The position numbers were made by a program, and so were the translations under genes. DNA of 6,222 nt from Microbacteriaceae bacterium (GTDB lineage: Bacteria > Actinomycetota > Actinomycetes > Actinomycetales > Microbacteriaceae): positions 1 to 6,222 of the forward strand of contig JAODAU010000409.1 of the NCBI GenBank assembly GCA_025463615.1, written 5' to 3'. Within the stretch, counting starts at the first letter, position 1; every line of letters begins with the position of its first letter. Below the pieces are notes generated by a model. That model searched no databases. It saw nothing but the letters and a program-made list of their open reading frames with translations, and was not told the DNA's origin. Shown here one piece after another: positions 1 through 5,715 of this stretch.

Positions 1-543
1 CTTGTACTCGAGCACGAGCCGCTGGTTCTCGCCGATGCGGGCGTAGATGCTCGCGAGCGAGTCGGCGAGGCGGTCCTGGCGGCCGCGGATGTCCTGCTGG
101 CCGGGGTAGTTGCTGCCGTCGGCGAGCAAGATCTTGAGGTCGCGCGAGCCGGTGGCATCCATGATGTCGATGCACTCGAGGTGGTGGTCGATCGCCTTCT
201 GCCGGATTGCGGCATCCGTGTGGGTAAGGGAGCCGAACTTGTAGGCGTCATCCTGGAAGGTGTTGCTGTTGATGGTGCCGAGCTTGACGCCGTGGTCCTC
301 GGCGAAGGCGCCGAGCGCCGCGTAGTCGTCCACCTTGTCCCACGGGATGTGCAGGGCGACCGTGGGCGAGAGTGCGGTGTATTTGTTGACCTGGGCGGCA
401 TCCGCGATCTTCTCCTGCGGGGTGCGCGGGGTGCCGGGCGTGCCGAACACCTTGAAGCGGGTGCCGGAGTTGCCGAAGGCCCAGGAGGGGAGCTCGATCG
501 TCTGCTCGGCGAGCAGGCCCTCGATGTCGCTGAATTGCGCCAT
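1..543 (-). CDS. rhaI: L-rhamnose isomerase, RhaI type (N-terminal part, cut by window edge)
   Basis: The gene starts with ATG at 543 and stays open for 181 codons to the window edge, so only about the first half of a protein usually near 380-430 residues is present. The N-terminus reads MAQFSDIEGLLAEQTIELPS, followed by WAFGNSGTRFKVFGTPGTPR (residues 21-40), which I recognise as typical of the Gram-positive/Pseudomonas-type L-rhamnose isomerases (RhaI), not of E. coli RhaA. These are cytoplasmic, metal-dependent TIM-barrel enzymes that convert L-rhamnose to L-rhamnulose. Strand-like and loop segments such as ALSPTVALHIPWDK and GVKLGTINSNTFQDD fit the first barrel units; the metal ligands lie mostly in the missing half. 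An AAAGAG Shine-Dalgarno-like sequence sits about 8 bases upstream. The gene follows the mutarotase after 89 bases that hold its own promoter and operators. Sugar specificity is inferred from family and neighbours; this family can also act on related aldoses. Confidence 0.9.
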   Translation of the reverse strand, partial: MAQFSDIEGLLAEQTIELPSWAFGNSGTRFKVFGTPGTPRTPQEKIADAAQVNKYTALSPTVALHIPWDKVDDYAALGAFAEDHGVKLGTINSNTFQDDAYKFGSLTHTDAAIRQKAIDHHLECIDIMDATGSRDLKILLADGSNYPGQQDIRGRQDRLADSLASIYARIGENQRLVLEYK

Positions 544-566
544 TGGAATTCTCTTTCAGTGTTGGT

Positions 567-578
567 TAAATCGTTTCA
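567..578 (-). promoter_or_regulatory. LacI-type operator, downstream copy
   Basis: The minus strand reads TGAAACGATTTA, identical to the upstream copy at 11 of 12 positions; the change weakens the right half-site. It starts at the last base of the -10 box and covers the predicted transcription start. The centre-to-centre distance to the other copy is 25 bp, a little under two and a half helical turns, so two dimers would not sit squarely on the same face. Binding here would repress transcription initiation at rhaI. Confidence 0.55.
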
Positions 579-606
579 TTGTAGTGCGGATTGAATCGTT
601 TCACAA
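578..606 (-). promoter_or_regulatory. sigma70-like promoter for rhaI
   Basis: On the minus strand a -35 box TTGTGA (601-606) and a -10 box TACAAT (578-583) are separated by exactly 17 bases. Transcription would start near 570-572 and give an untranslated leader of about 28 bases before the rhaI ATG at 543. The region is AT-richer than the surrounding genes. The boxes are interleaved with two operator-like sequences. The promoter is predicted from the sequence only. It would let rhaI and downstream genes be expressed separately from the transporter part of the operon. Confidence 0.6.
592..603 (-). promoter_or_regulatory. LacI-type operator, upstream copy
   Basis: The minus strand reads TGAAACGATTCA, a 12-base near-palindrome with one mismatched pair and the central CG typical of LacI/GalR-family operators. 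It overlaps the -35 box and the start of the spacer of the rhaI promoter, so a bound repressor would block RNA polymerase. A second copy lies exactly 25 bp downstream. The cognate regulator is not in the window. LacI-family regulators have been proposed for rhamnose regulons in several bacterial groups, so one is expected nearby, but this is inference. Confidence 0.6.
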
Positions 607-632
607 AGCTGCGGGCTGTGCAAGCCCCGGTT

Positions 633-968
633 TCATGAGGCGCCTAACTGGTCGTCGAGGTTGAACACCTCGACGAGGTACTGGGCGGGGGCCTGGTCGT
701 CGGCGACCGGGCTCTCGAAGTGCTCGGCCATCGCGGCCTGCCAGCGCGCGTTGACCTCGGTCTGCGCCATGGCGGCCTGCGTCGCCGCGATGTCCTCGGC
801 CTCGAAGTAGCCGGTGACGAGTCCGTCGTCGCGCAGGAAGATCGAGTAGTTGCGCCATCCGGTGTCCCGCAGGGCCTCGAGCATGTCGCGCCAGACCGCG
901 GCGTGGGCAGCACGGTAGGCGTCGATGTGGTCGGGCTTCACCTGCAGGTGGAACATTGCGCGCTGCAT
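633..968 (-). CDS. rhaM: L-rhamnose mutarotase
   Basis: This encodes 111 residues, starting MQRAMFHLQVKPDHIDAYRA; the E. coli enzyme RhaM (YiiL) has 104. The small cytoplasmic dimeric alpha/beta-barrel enzyme interconverts the alpha and beta anomers of L-rhamnose so that the isomerase gets its preferred form. Tyr18, His22 and Tyr41 fall at the same positions as the active-site residues of the E. coli protein, and Trp76 matches the first tryptophan of its RWW motif; the second is Gln here. The C-terminal EVFNLD matches the family's EVFYL ending. The start is ATG at 968, sharing one base with the TGA stop of the upstream isomerase (TGATG), which implies translational coupling. The frame stays open upstream to 1115, but that extension is arginine-rich shadow sequence lying inside the upstream gene. 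A TTA leucine codon, rare in this DNA, is four codons from the end (645-647). Confidence 0.92.
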   Translation of the reverse strand: MQRAMFHLQVKPDHIDAYRAAHAAVWRDMLEALRDTGWRNYSIFLRDDGLVTGYFEAEDIAATQAAMAQTEVNARWQAAMAEHFESPVADDQAPAQYLVEVFNLDDQLGAS

Positions 969-2434
969 CACTCCCACCGCCCTCTCGTGGACATGTCGAC
1001 GTGCCTGTGCTCGATGCCGAGCAGCGACGCCGCGGCATGGATGTCGTCGGCCCGGTGCCCGACGCAGAGCGCCCAGTGGTGCCCGATCCCGGTCTGCGAC
1101 CAGACGTCGACCCACTCGCCGGGGTCACCGCCGAAGTCGACGCGGGATGTCGTGTTGCCGATCTCGAGCAGGGGACCTGGCACCACGGTGCCCTCGCTGG
1201 TGATGAACGTGTAGCTGCCGTCGCGGTCCTGGCCGATGCCGAACGTCGTGACCGGCCCCTGCTTCACGTCGAACTCGACGGAGACGCCGTAGCCGCGCTT
1301 GCCGTGGTAGATGCCGAGCCCCCGCAGCAGCGGGTCGCGCTCCGAGATCGCGAGGTGCGCGGGGCCGTCGTGGCCCATCTCGACCACGCCGTCGAAGAAG
1401 TTGAGCGCCTGGATCTCGGTGAACGAGCCGCCCGCGCCGATGGTGTGCGCGGCGAGCATCGCGAGGCTGGTGCGCAGCTCGTACTCGCCCACGAAGGGGA
1501 TGCCGCGGGCCGTCAGCAGCGAGGCCCCCAGGATCATGCCCGCGCCGAGCCGCTCGTGCTGCTCGCCCTTGAGCCCCCGGTGGTAGTAGGCGGCGGAGTC
1601 CAGCTCGAAGTCGTCGACGAGCCGGTCGAGGCCGACCGAGACTTTCGCGCCCCACGCGAAGTCCTCCTCCTTCACCGACGGGTCGATGCTGAACAGCTCG
1701 CGGGCGAGGGCGATCCGCTCGGCGACCTGGGCGTCGGTGACCTCCTCGACGCGAACCCGGAGGTCGTCGAACTCGAGCACCTCCACGTGGGAGCCGAACT
1801 GGGTGGAGACGAGGGTGAGGTCGGTCGAGACATCCAGCATGCCGGGGTAGAGGTGCCCCATGAGGCCGTGCCGGGCGGTGCGCAGGGTGGCGCGCACGCC
1901 GGCCGCGTGCACCCACTGGGTGATGCGGGCCCAGGCCGACTCCTGCTTCAGGTGGCCGGAGACGGAGCGGAAGGGGATGCCGGCGCGCCGGAAGACGTTG
2001 GCCACCTCGGGCACGGGGCACTGGCCGCAGTAGGCGAGCCACTTGCCCGTGTCGAAGTTGGAGTGGTCCATGGCCTCGGTGGGCTGGAGGTCGATCACGA
2101 GCACGGGGGTGTTCGCGCGCTGGGCGATCGGCAGCACCATCGAGGAGGTGAGGTAGGTGGTGAGGAAGATCACGATGAGGTCGCAGTCGGCGACGCGCAG
2201 CTTCTCGGCCGCGACGTTCGCCTCCTGGGCGTCGGAGACGAAGCCGACGTCGACGACCTCGGCGTCGAGCTCGTTGAACCGGGCCGTGACGTAGCGGCTC
2301 GACTCCTGCAGCTGCGGCAGGAGGTCGGGGAACTGCGGCCAGTAGGCGGCGAGGCCGCCCGCGACCAGCCCGATGCGGGTCTGGCGGCGCCTCTTGGCGG
2401 GGAGCAGGTCTCCCGCGGCGTGAAGGTCGGTCAT
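968..2434 (-). CDS. L-arabinose/L-fucose isomerase-family protein
   Basis: This protein of 488 residues is close to the roughly 500 of AraA. The N-terminal half has Rossmann-like segments (IGLVAGGLAAYWPQF at 21-35, CDLIVIFLTTYL at 84-95, TPVLVIDLQPTEAMD at 109-123). The C-terminal half carries plausible equivalents of the AraA metal ligands: Glu317 (GEYEL), Glu340 (FTEIQ), His355 (MGHDGPAH) and His452/453 (GIGHHWAL). The spacing of the first three (23 and 15 residues) is close to E. coli AraA (27 and 17), so the enzyme looks catalytically intact. Family members interconvert aldoses and ketoses in the cytoplasm using Mn2+. The substrate cannot be read from sequence: L-arabinose, L-fucose, D-arabinose or a rhamnose-related sugar are all possible. 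ATG at 2434 has a GGAG Shine-Dalgarno 6 bases upstream. The gene follows the binding protein after 95 bases and is coupled to the mutarotase. A second isomerase beside RhaI is unusual. Confidence 0.85.
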   Translation of the reverse strand: MTDLHAAGDLLPAKRRRQTRIGLVAGGLAAYWPQFPDLLPQLQESSRYVTARFNELDAEVVDVGFVSDAQEANVAAEKLRVADCDLIVIFLTTYLTSSMVLPIAQRANTPVLVIDLQPTEAMDHSNFDTGKWLAYCGQCPVPEVANVFRRAGIPFRSVSGHLKQESAWARITQWVHAAGVRATLRTARHGLMGHLYPGMLDVSTDLTLVSTQFGSHVEVLEFDDLRVRVEEVTDAQVAERIALARELFSIDPSVKEEDFAWGAKVSVGLDRLVDDFELDSAAYYHRGLKGEQHERLGAGMILGASLLTARGIPFVGEYELRTSLAMLAAHTIGAGGSFTEIQALNFFDGVVEMGHDGPAHLAISERDPLLRGLGIYHGKRGYGVSVEFDVKQGPVTTFGIGQDRDGSYTFITSEGTVVPGPLLEIGNTTSRVDFGGDPGEWVDVWSQTGIGHHWALCVGHRADDIHAAASLLGIEHRHVDMSTRGRWE

Positions 2435-2482
2435 GCGTGGCTCCGGTGGATCTGGGGGTATGGCTGACGTGAGGGGTGTCGC

Positions 2483-2512
2483 GCCCCGGGCTGATGATGG
2501 CCCGCCCGGGGC
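2483..2512 (-). terminator. GC-rich intergenic hairpin after rhaS-like gene
   Basis: A perfect 9-bp stem (2483-2491 pairs with 2504-2512, GCCCCGGGC against GCCCGGGGC) encloses a 12-base loop. It lies 17 bases past the binding-protein stop codon and about 48 bases before the next start. No U-run follows on the minus strand, so it is not a classical intrinsic terminator. It could act as a partial terminator or as a 3' stabiliser that keeps binding-protein mRNA abundant relative to downstream genes, as is common after ABC binding-protein genes. The structure is seen; the function is inferred. Confidence 0.5.
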
Positions 2513-2529
2513 ACGACGGGTGGTGCTGT

Positions 2530-3561
2530 CTAGAAGTTGTACTTGTCGATGTTGGCGGCGTTGAACTCGGTCGGGGGTCCGACGATCACCGTGTTGTCGG
2601 CGCCGACCTTCAGGGTGCCGAGGGCGCCCGCAGAGAAGGAGTCACCGACCTTTCCCGTGATCTTGCCGTCGACCAGCGCGCGGGCTGCATAGACCGCGGC
2701 CTCACCGATCTTTGCCGGGTCCCAGAGAGCGAACTCCTTGACGGTGCCGTCCTTGACGTACTGGCGCATCTGGTTCGGGAGCCCGAGGCCCACGAGCACG
2801 ACCTTGCCCTTGTAGTCCGAGGTGCTGAGGTAGCGAGCCGTCGCCGCGATGCCGACCGTCGTGGGCGAGATGATGCCCTTGAGGTTCGGGTACGACTGCA
2901 GCAGGCCCTGAGCGACCTGGAACGACGTGGTGTCGTCGTCGTTGCCGTAGACGGTCGTGACGAGGTTCATCTTCGCGTACTTCGGGTTCGACTTGAGCTC
3001 GGCCTTCATGTAGTCGATCCACGCGTTCTGGTTCGTCGCGTTCGCGGTCGCCGACAGGATGGCGAAGTCGCCCTCGTTGTTGATCTGCTCCGCGAGCTGC
3101 TTCAGCTCGATGAGCGCGACATCCTTGGCGACCACCTGGTTGATGAACAGGCTGCGGCAGGACTTGGCGGTGTCGGAGTCGAACGTGATGATCTTCGCGC
3201 CGCCGGCCTTGGCCTGGTTGAGCGAGGAGCAGACGGCGTTCGGGTCGTTGGCCGCGATGGCGATCACGTTGATGTGCTTCTGCGTCAGGGTGTTGATGTA
3301 GCTGACCTGCGACGAGGCGCTCGCGGTGTTCGGGCCGACCACGGAGTACGTGGCGTTGACCTTGGGGGCGTTGTCCTTGCCGCCGCTGAGCTCGACATCC
3401 GTGTACGGGTTGTTGAGCTGCTTCGGCACGAACGCGATGGTGAACGACTTGGAGCTTCCGCCGGAGGATGACGGGGTACCACCGGAGGCGCAGCCGGCGA
3501 GGGCGACGACCGCCGCGGTGGTGACGGCGGCGATGGCGAGGACGCGACGAGGGGTGCTCAC
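2530..3561 (-). CDS. rhaS: rhamnose-type ABC transporter substrate-binding lipoprotein
   Basis: This is a periplasmic-binding-protein-1-like sugar receptor, 343 residues from the preferred GTG start at 3561. The N-terminus MSTPRRVLAIAAV, a hydrophobic stretch and the lipobox LAGC (Cys24) mark a lipoprotein anchored outside the membrane, followed by a Ser/Gly linker. The mature part begins FTIAFVPKQLNNPYTDVELS and shows the family segments SVVGPNTASASSQVSYINTL, INVIAIAANDPNAV and KIITFDSDTAKSC. It should deliver sugar to the permeases and ATPase encoded upstream. The GTG is preferred because GGGAGGT (3568-3574) lies 6 bases before it. An in-frame ATG at 3594, itself 6 bases after AAGGG, would add 11 residues with unusual codons (TTA, TTT) over a palindrome. 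Cys111 and Cys135 recall LsrB, the AI-2 receptor, so ligand identity is less certain than the fold; the neighbours favour rhamnose. Confidence 0.85.
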   Translation of the reverse strand: MSTPRRVLAIAAVTTAAVVALAGCASGGTPSSSGGSSKSFTIAFVPKQLNNPYTDVELSGGKDNAPKVNATYSVVGPNTASASSQVSYINTLTQKHINVIAIAANDPNAVCSSLNQAKAGGAKIITFDSDTAKSCRSLFINQVVAKDVALIELKQLAEQINNEGDFAILSATANATNQNAWIDYMKAELKSNPKYAKMNLVTTVYGNDDDTTSFQVAQGLLQSYPNLKGIISPTTVGIAATARYLSTSDYKGKVVLVGLGLPNQMRQYVKDGTVKEFALWDPAKIGEAAVYAARALVDGKITGKVGDSFSAGALGTLKVGADNTVIVGPPTEFNAANIDKYNF

Positions 3562-3578
3562 GGACTTACCTCCCGTCA

Positions 3579-3597
3579 GGTGAAATAACTTCATTGT
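3579..3597 (-). promoter_or_regulatory. palindromic element in the rhaS leader
   Basis: The 80-base gap before the GTG start contains TGAAGTTATTTCA (3581-3593, minus strand), with TGAA/TTCA half-sites. The surrounding 19 bases match the -10/operator region of the rhaI promoter (564-582) at 15 positions, sharing ACAATGAA and ATTT. It lacks the central CG of the rhaI operators, and its half-sites are one base further apart. I found no convincing -35 box upstream. It may be a weaker site for the same regulator, or part of the translation-initiation region. Confidence 0.35.
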
Positions 3598-3641
3598 TTT
3601 CCCTTTCTAGTGATCGGCGCCGGGTGCTCGGCGTCGACAGT

Positions 3642-4694
3642 TCACGCCGCCGAGGCGTCGTGCACGAGTTGTCGCGACCGCCGGAGCTCCGACGATCGGC
3701 GGATACGGGCGCTCACGCTCGGCGCGATCACCGAGAGCACCAGCAGGCTGCCGGTGACGATGGTGAGCACGGTGTCGGGCAGGCCGGCGAGCTGGAGCGA
3801 GTAGTTGACGGTGCGGATGATGAGCACGCCGGCCACGACGCCGACGATGCCGCCCGATCCACCGAAGATCGAGACCCCGCCGAGCAGCACGGCGGCAACG
3901 ACGCTCAGCTCGAGGCCGGTGACGCTGTCGCTCTGGGCGCTCGAGTAGCGCAGCACCCAGAAGATGCCGGCGAAGGCCGAGATGCCGCCGCTCGCCACGT
4001 AGAGCCAGAACTTGGAGCGGCCCACGCGGATGCCGACGAAGCTCGCCGCCTCCTTGCTGAACCCGAGGGCGTAGAGCGCACGACCGAACGGCGTGAAGTG
4101 CAGGATGACGCCGAACACCACCACCACGATCGCCACGAAGATCATGAACGTCGGTATGCCCGTGCCCCCGATCGTCGAGGTGGCGAAGTTGGTGAGGTCG
4201 AGCGGGAAGTCGGCCACGGCGTTGTCGCCGATCACGACGAGGGCGAGCCCGCGGAACAGGGCGAGCGTGCCGATCGTCACGGCGAGCGACGGCAGCCCGA
4301 TCAGGGTGATCAGGATGCCGTTGAACGCGCCCGCGAGCAGGCCGACGACGATGCATGCCACGAACACCCACCAGATGTTCCAGTGCGCGTCGTGGAACAG
4401 CACGCCCATCAGCGCGGCGGAGAGCCCGGCGATGCTGGCGACGGAGAGGTCGATCTCGCCGGTGATGATGATCAGCGCCATCGGCATCGCCATGAGCAGG
4501 ATCGGCACCGCGTCGATGAGCAGGAAATTGACGGTCGCGACGCCGGCGAAGTACGGCACGAAGATGCTGGCGATGATCACGATGACGACCAGAGCGTAGA
4601 CGGTGTTGGCGTTGCGGCCGAGCAGGATGCGCCGGGCCGAGCTCCTGGCCTTCACGGGCGCCGTGGTGGCGGTGGTCTTGGGGGCGTCAGACAT
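3642..4694 (-). CDS. rhaQ: sugar ABC transporter permease (second)
   Basis: This 350-residue integral membrane protein belongs to the BPD_transp_2 (RbsC/AraH-like) family and is one half of the sugar channel. After a short charged N-terminus it has multiple hydrophobic helices, for example about 32-50, 61-78, 109-127, 182-200, 231-247, 264-276 and 281-295. The signature GEIDLSVAS (79-87) is characteristic of these permeases. The loop ALGFSKEAASFVGIRV (209-224) corresponds to the coupling helix that touches the ATPase, and GGSGG (278-282) is also conserved. It starts with ATG at 4694, with GAGG 6 bases upstream, and overlaps the end of the preceding permease by 8 bases, so the two are probably translated together as heterodimer partners. 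The symbol follows the order ATPase-P-Q of rhizobial rha operons; rhamnose specificity comes from context, not from this sequence. Confidence 0.85.
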   Translation of the reverse strand: MSDAPKTTATTAPVKARSSARRILLGRNANTVYALVVIVIIASIFVPYFAGVATVNFLLIDAVPILLMAMPMALIIITGEIDLSVASIAGLSAALMGVLFHDAHWNIWWVFVACIVVGLLAGAFNGILITLIGLPSLAVTIGTLALFRGLALVVIGDNAVADFPLDLTNFATSTIGGTGIPTFMIFVAIVVVVFGVILHFTPFGRALYALGFSKEAASFVGIRVGRSKFWLYVASGGISAFAGIFWVLRYSSAQSDSVTGLELSVVAAVLLGGVSIFGGSGGIVGVVAGVLIIRTVNYSLQLAGLPDTVLTIVTGSLLVLSVIAPSVSARIRRSSELRRSRQLVHDASAA

Positions 4695-5715
4695 TGCGGG
4701 CCTCGCTCACTCGCAGCTTGCGGGCTGTTCGAAGGGACAGGATCCGGTCGAGCAGGATCGCGGCGATGATCAGCACGCCGACGATGGCCTGCTGCCAGAA
4801 CTTGCTCACGTTCAGCGCGGCGAGCGCACCGGTCATGGTGGTGAGGAGCACCGCGCCGATCGCGGCGCCGGTGACCGTGCCGCTGCCGCCGAAGATGGCT
4901 ACGCCGCCGACGACGACGGCGGCCACGATCTGCAGCTCGAAACCGGTGCCGGTGTCGGCGCCGACCGAGTTGAAGCGCGAGGCGTACAGCACGCCGGCGA
5001 GACCGGTGAGCGCCCCGCAGGCGACGAAGGCGCCCACGGTGCGGGCGTTGACCTTGATGCCGAAGAGGCGGGCGGCATCCGTGTCCGAACCGATCGCGTA
5101 GAGGTCGCGACCGGAGCGCGTGGCGAACATGTAGATGGCGAACACGATCACGATCAGGAGGGCCAGGATCGCGAAGAGCGGCACGCCGAGCAGTGTCTGC
5201 ACGGAGAGGTTGCCGAACTCCGGCGGCTCGTTGCCGATGAAGTACTGCTTGCTGCCGGCCCAGGCGTTGTTGATGCCGCGGTAGATGTAGAGCGTACCGA
5301 GGGTGATCACCAGGGCGGGCACGCCCGCGAGGGTCACGATGAATCCGTTGATCGCCCCGAGCACGGCCCCGAACGCCAGGCCGATCACGAACACCAGCGG
5401 CAGCGGGATGCTGGGGAAGGCCGCGAACAGCGAGCCGGTGCCGAACGCGGTGAGCCCGAGGATCGAGCCGACCGAGAGGTCGACGTTCTTGGTGATGATC
5501 ACCAGCGCCTGCCCCACCGCCATGACGACGAAGATCGTCGAGTTGAGCAGCAGGTCTTTGACGCCCTGCACCGAGAGGAAGCGCGGGTTGACGATCTCGG
5601 TCGCGATGATGAGGATCGCCAGCGCGGCGAAGACCGAGAACTCGCGCGAGACGAAGATCCGGCCGATCGCCCGGCCCGCCCTGGCCTCGTGGACGGCGGG
5701 GGCTGCAGTGCTCAT
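4687..5715 (-). CDS. rhaP: sugar ABC transporter permease (first)
   Basis: This BPD_transp_2 permease of 342 residues is paralogous to the one encoded just downstream. Hydrophobic helices run at about 26-42, 59-76, 104-125, 131-145, 177-197, 227-245, 261-275, 283-300 and 309-323. Conserved family features are KNVDLSVGS (76-84), the ATPase-coupling loop AIGSDTDAARLFGIKV (207-222) and GGVAIFGGSGT (270-280). It should form the membrane channel with the second permease, powered by the adjacent ATPase. The ATG at 5715 overlaps the ATPase stop codon in an ATGA arrangement, and GGAG lies 8 bases upstream, which settles the start. The 3' end overlaps the next gene by 8 bases. Substrate specificity cannot be deduced from the permease alone; the rha naming rests on the mutarotase and RhaI genes in the same transcription unit. 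Confidence 0.85.
   Translation of the reverse strand: MSTAAPAVHEARAGRAIGRIFVSREFSVFAALAILIIATEIVNPRFLSVQGVKDLLLNSTIFVVMAVGQALVIITKNVDLSVGSILGLTAFGTGSLFAAFPSIPLPLVFVIGLAFGAVLGAINGFIVTLAGVPALVITLGTLYIYRGINNAWAGSKQYFIGNEPPEFGNLSVQTLLGVPLFAILALLIVIVFAIYMFATRSGRDLYAIGSDTDAARLFGIKVNARTVGAFVACGALTGLAGVLYASRFNSVGADTGTGFELQIVAAVVVGGVAIFGGSGTVTGAAIGAVLLTTMTGALAALNVSKFWQQAIVGVLIIAAILLDRILSLRTARKLRVSEARNV

Noticed and set aside
181..594. A plus-strand frame opposite the rhaI start and its promoter
   Set aside because: It is antisense to recognised RhaI sequence, has no recognisable motif, and its start has no supporting Shine-Dalgarno context.
613..627. A possible terminator hairpin just after the mutarotase (5-bp stem, 5-base loop)
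   Set aside because: The stem is short and is not followed by a clear U-run; it may be chance in GC-rich DNA next to the rhaI promoter.
969..1115. An N-terminal extension of the mutarotase by 49 codons
   Set aside because: The extension is arginine-rich and lies inside the upstream isomerase gene. With the start at 968, the catalytic Tyr18, His22 and Tyr41 line up with the E. coli enzyme, and a TGATG coupling site is formed.
956..2467. A 503-codon open frame on the plus strand opposite the isomerase gene
   Set aside because: It is exactly antisense to a gene with clear family motifs. Its product is a low-complexity run rich in Val, Asp, Glu, Gly and His, as expected from the opposite strand of GC-rich coding DNA.
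2476..3471. A 331-codon plus-strand frame opposite the binding-protein gene
   Set aside because: Its composition (Arg, Val, Asp, Gly, Leu) is typical of an antisense shadow, and the minus-strand gene there is well supported.
3618..3633. A 5-bp GC hairpin between the second permease and the binding protein
   Set aside because: Stems this short are expected often in sequence of this composition, and there is no U-run or other support.
3594..4769. A 391-codon plus-strand frame opposite the second permease, very rich in Asp, Glu, His and Arg
   Set aside because: It is a complement of hydrophobic permease codons, which mirror into charged residues. It has no recognisable domain and conflicts with the certain permease gene.
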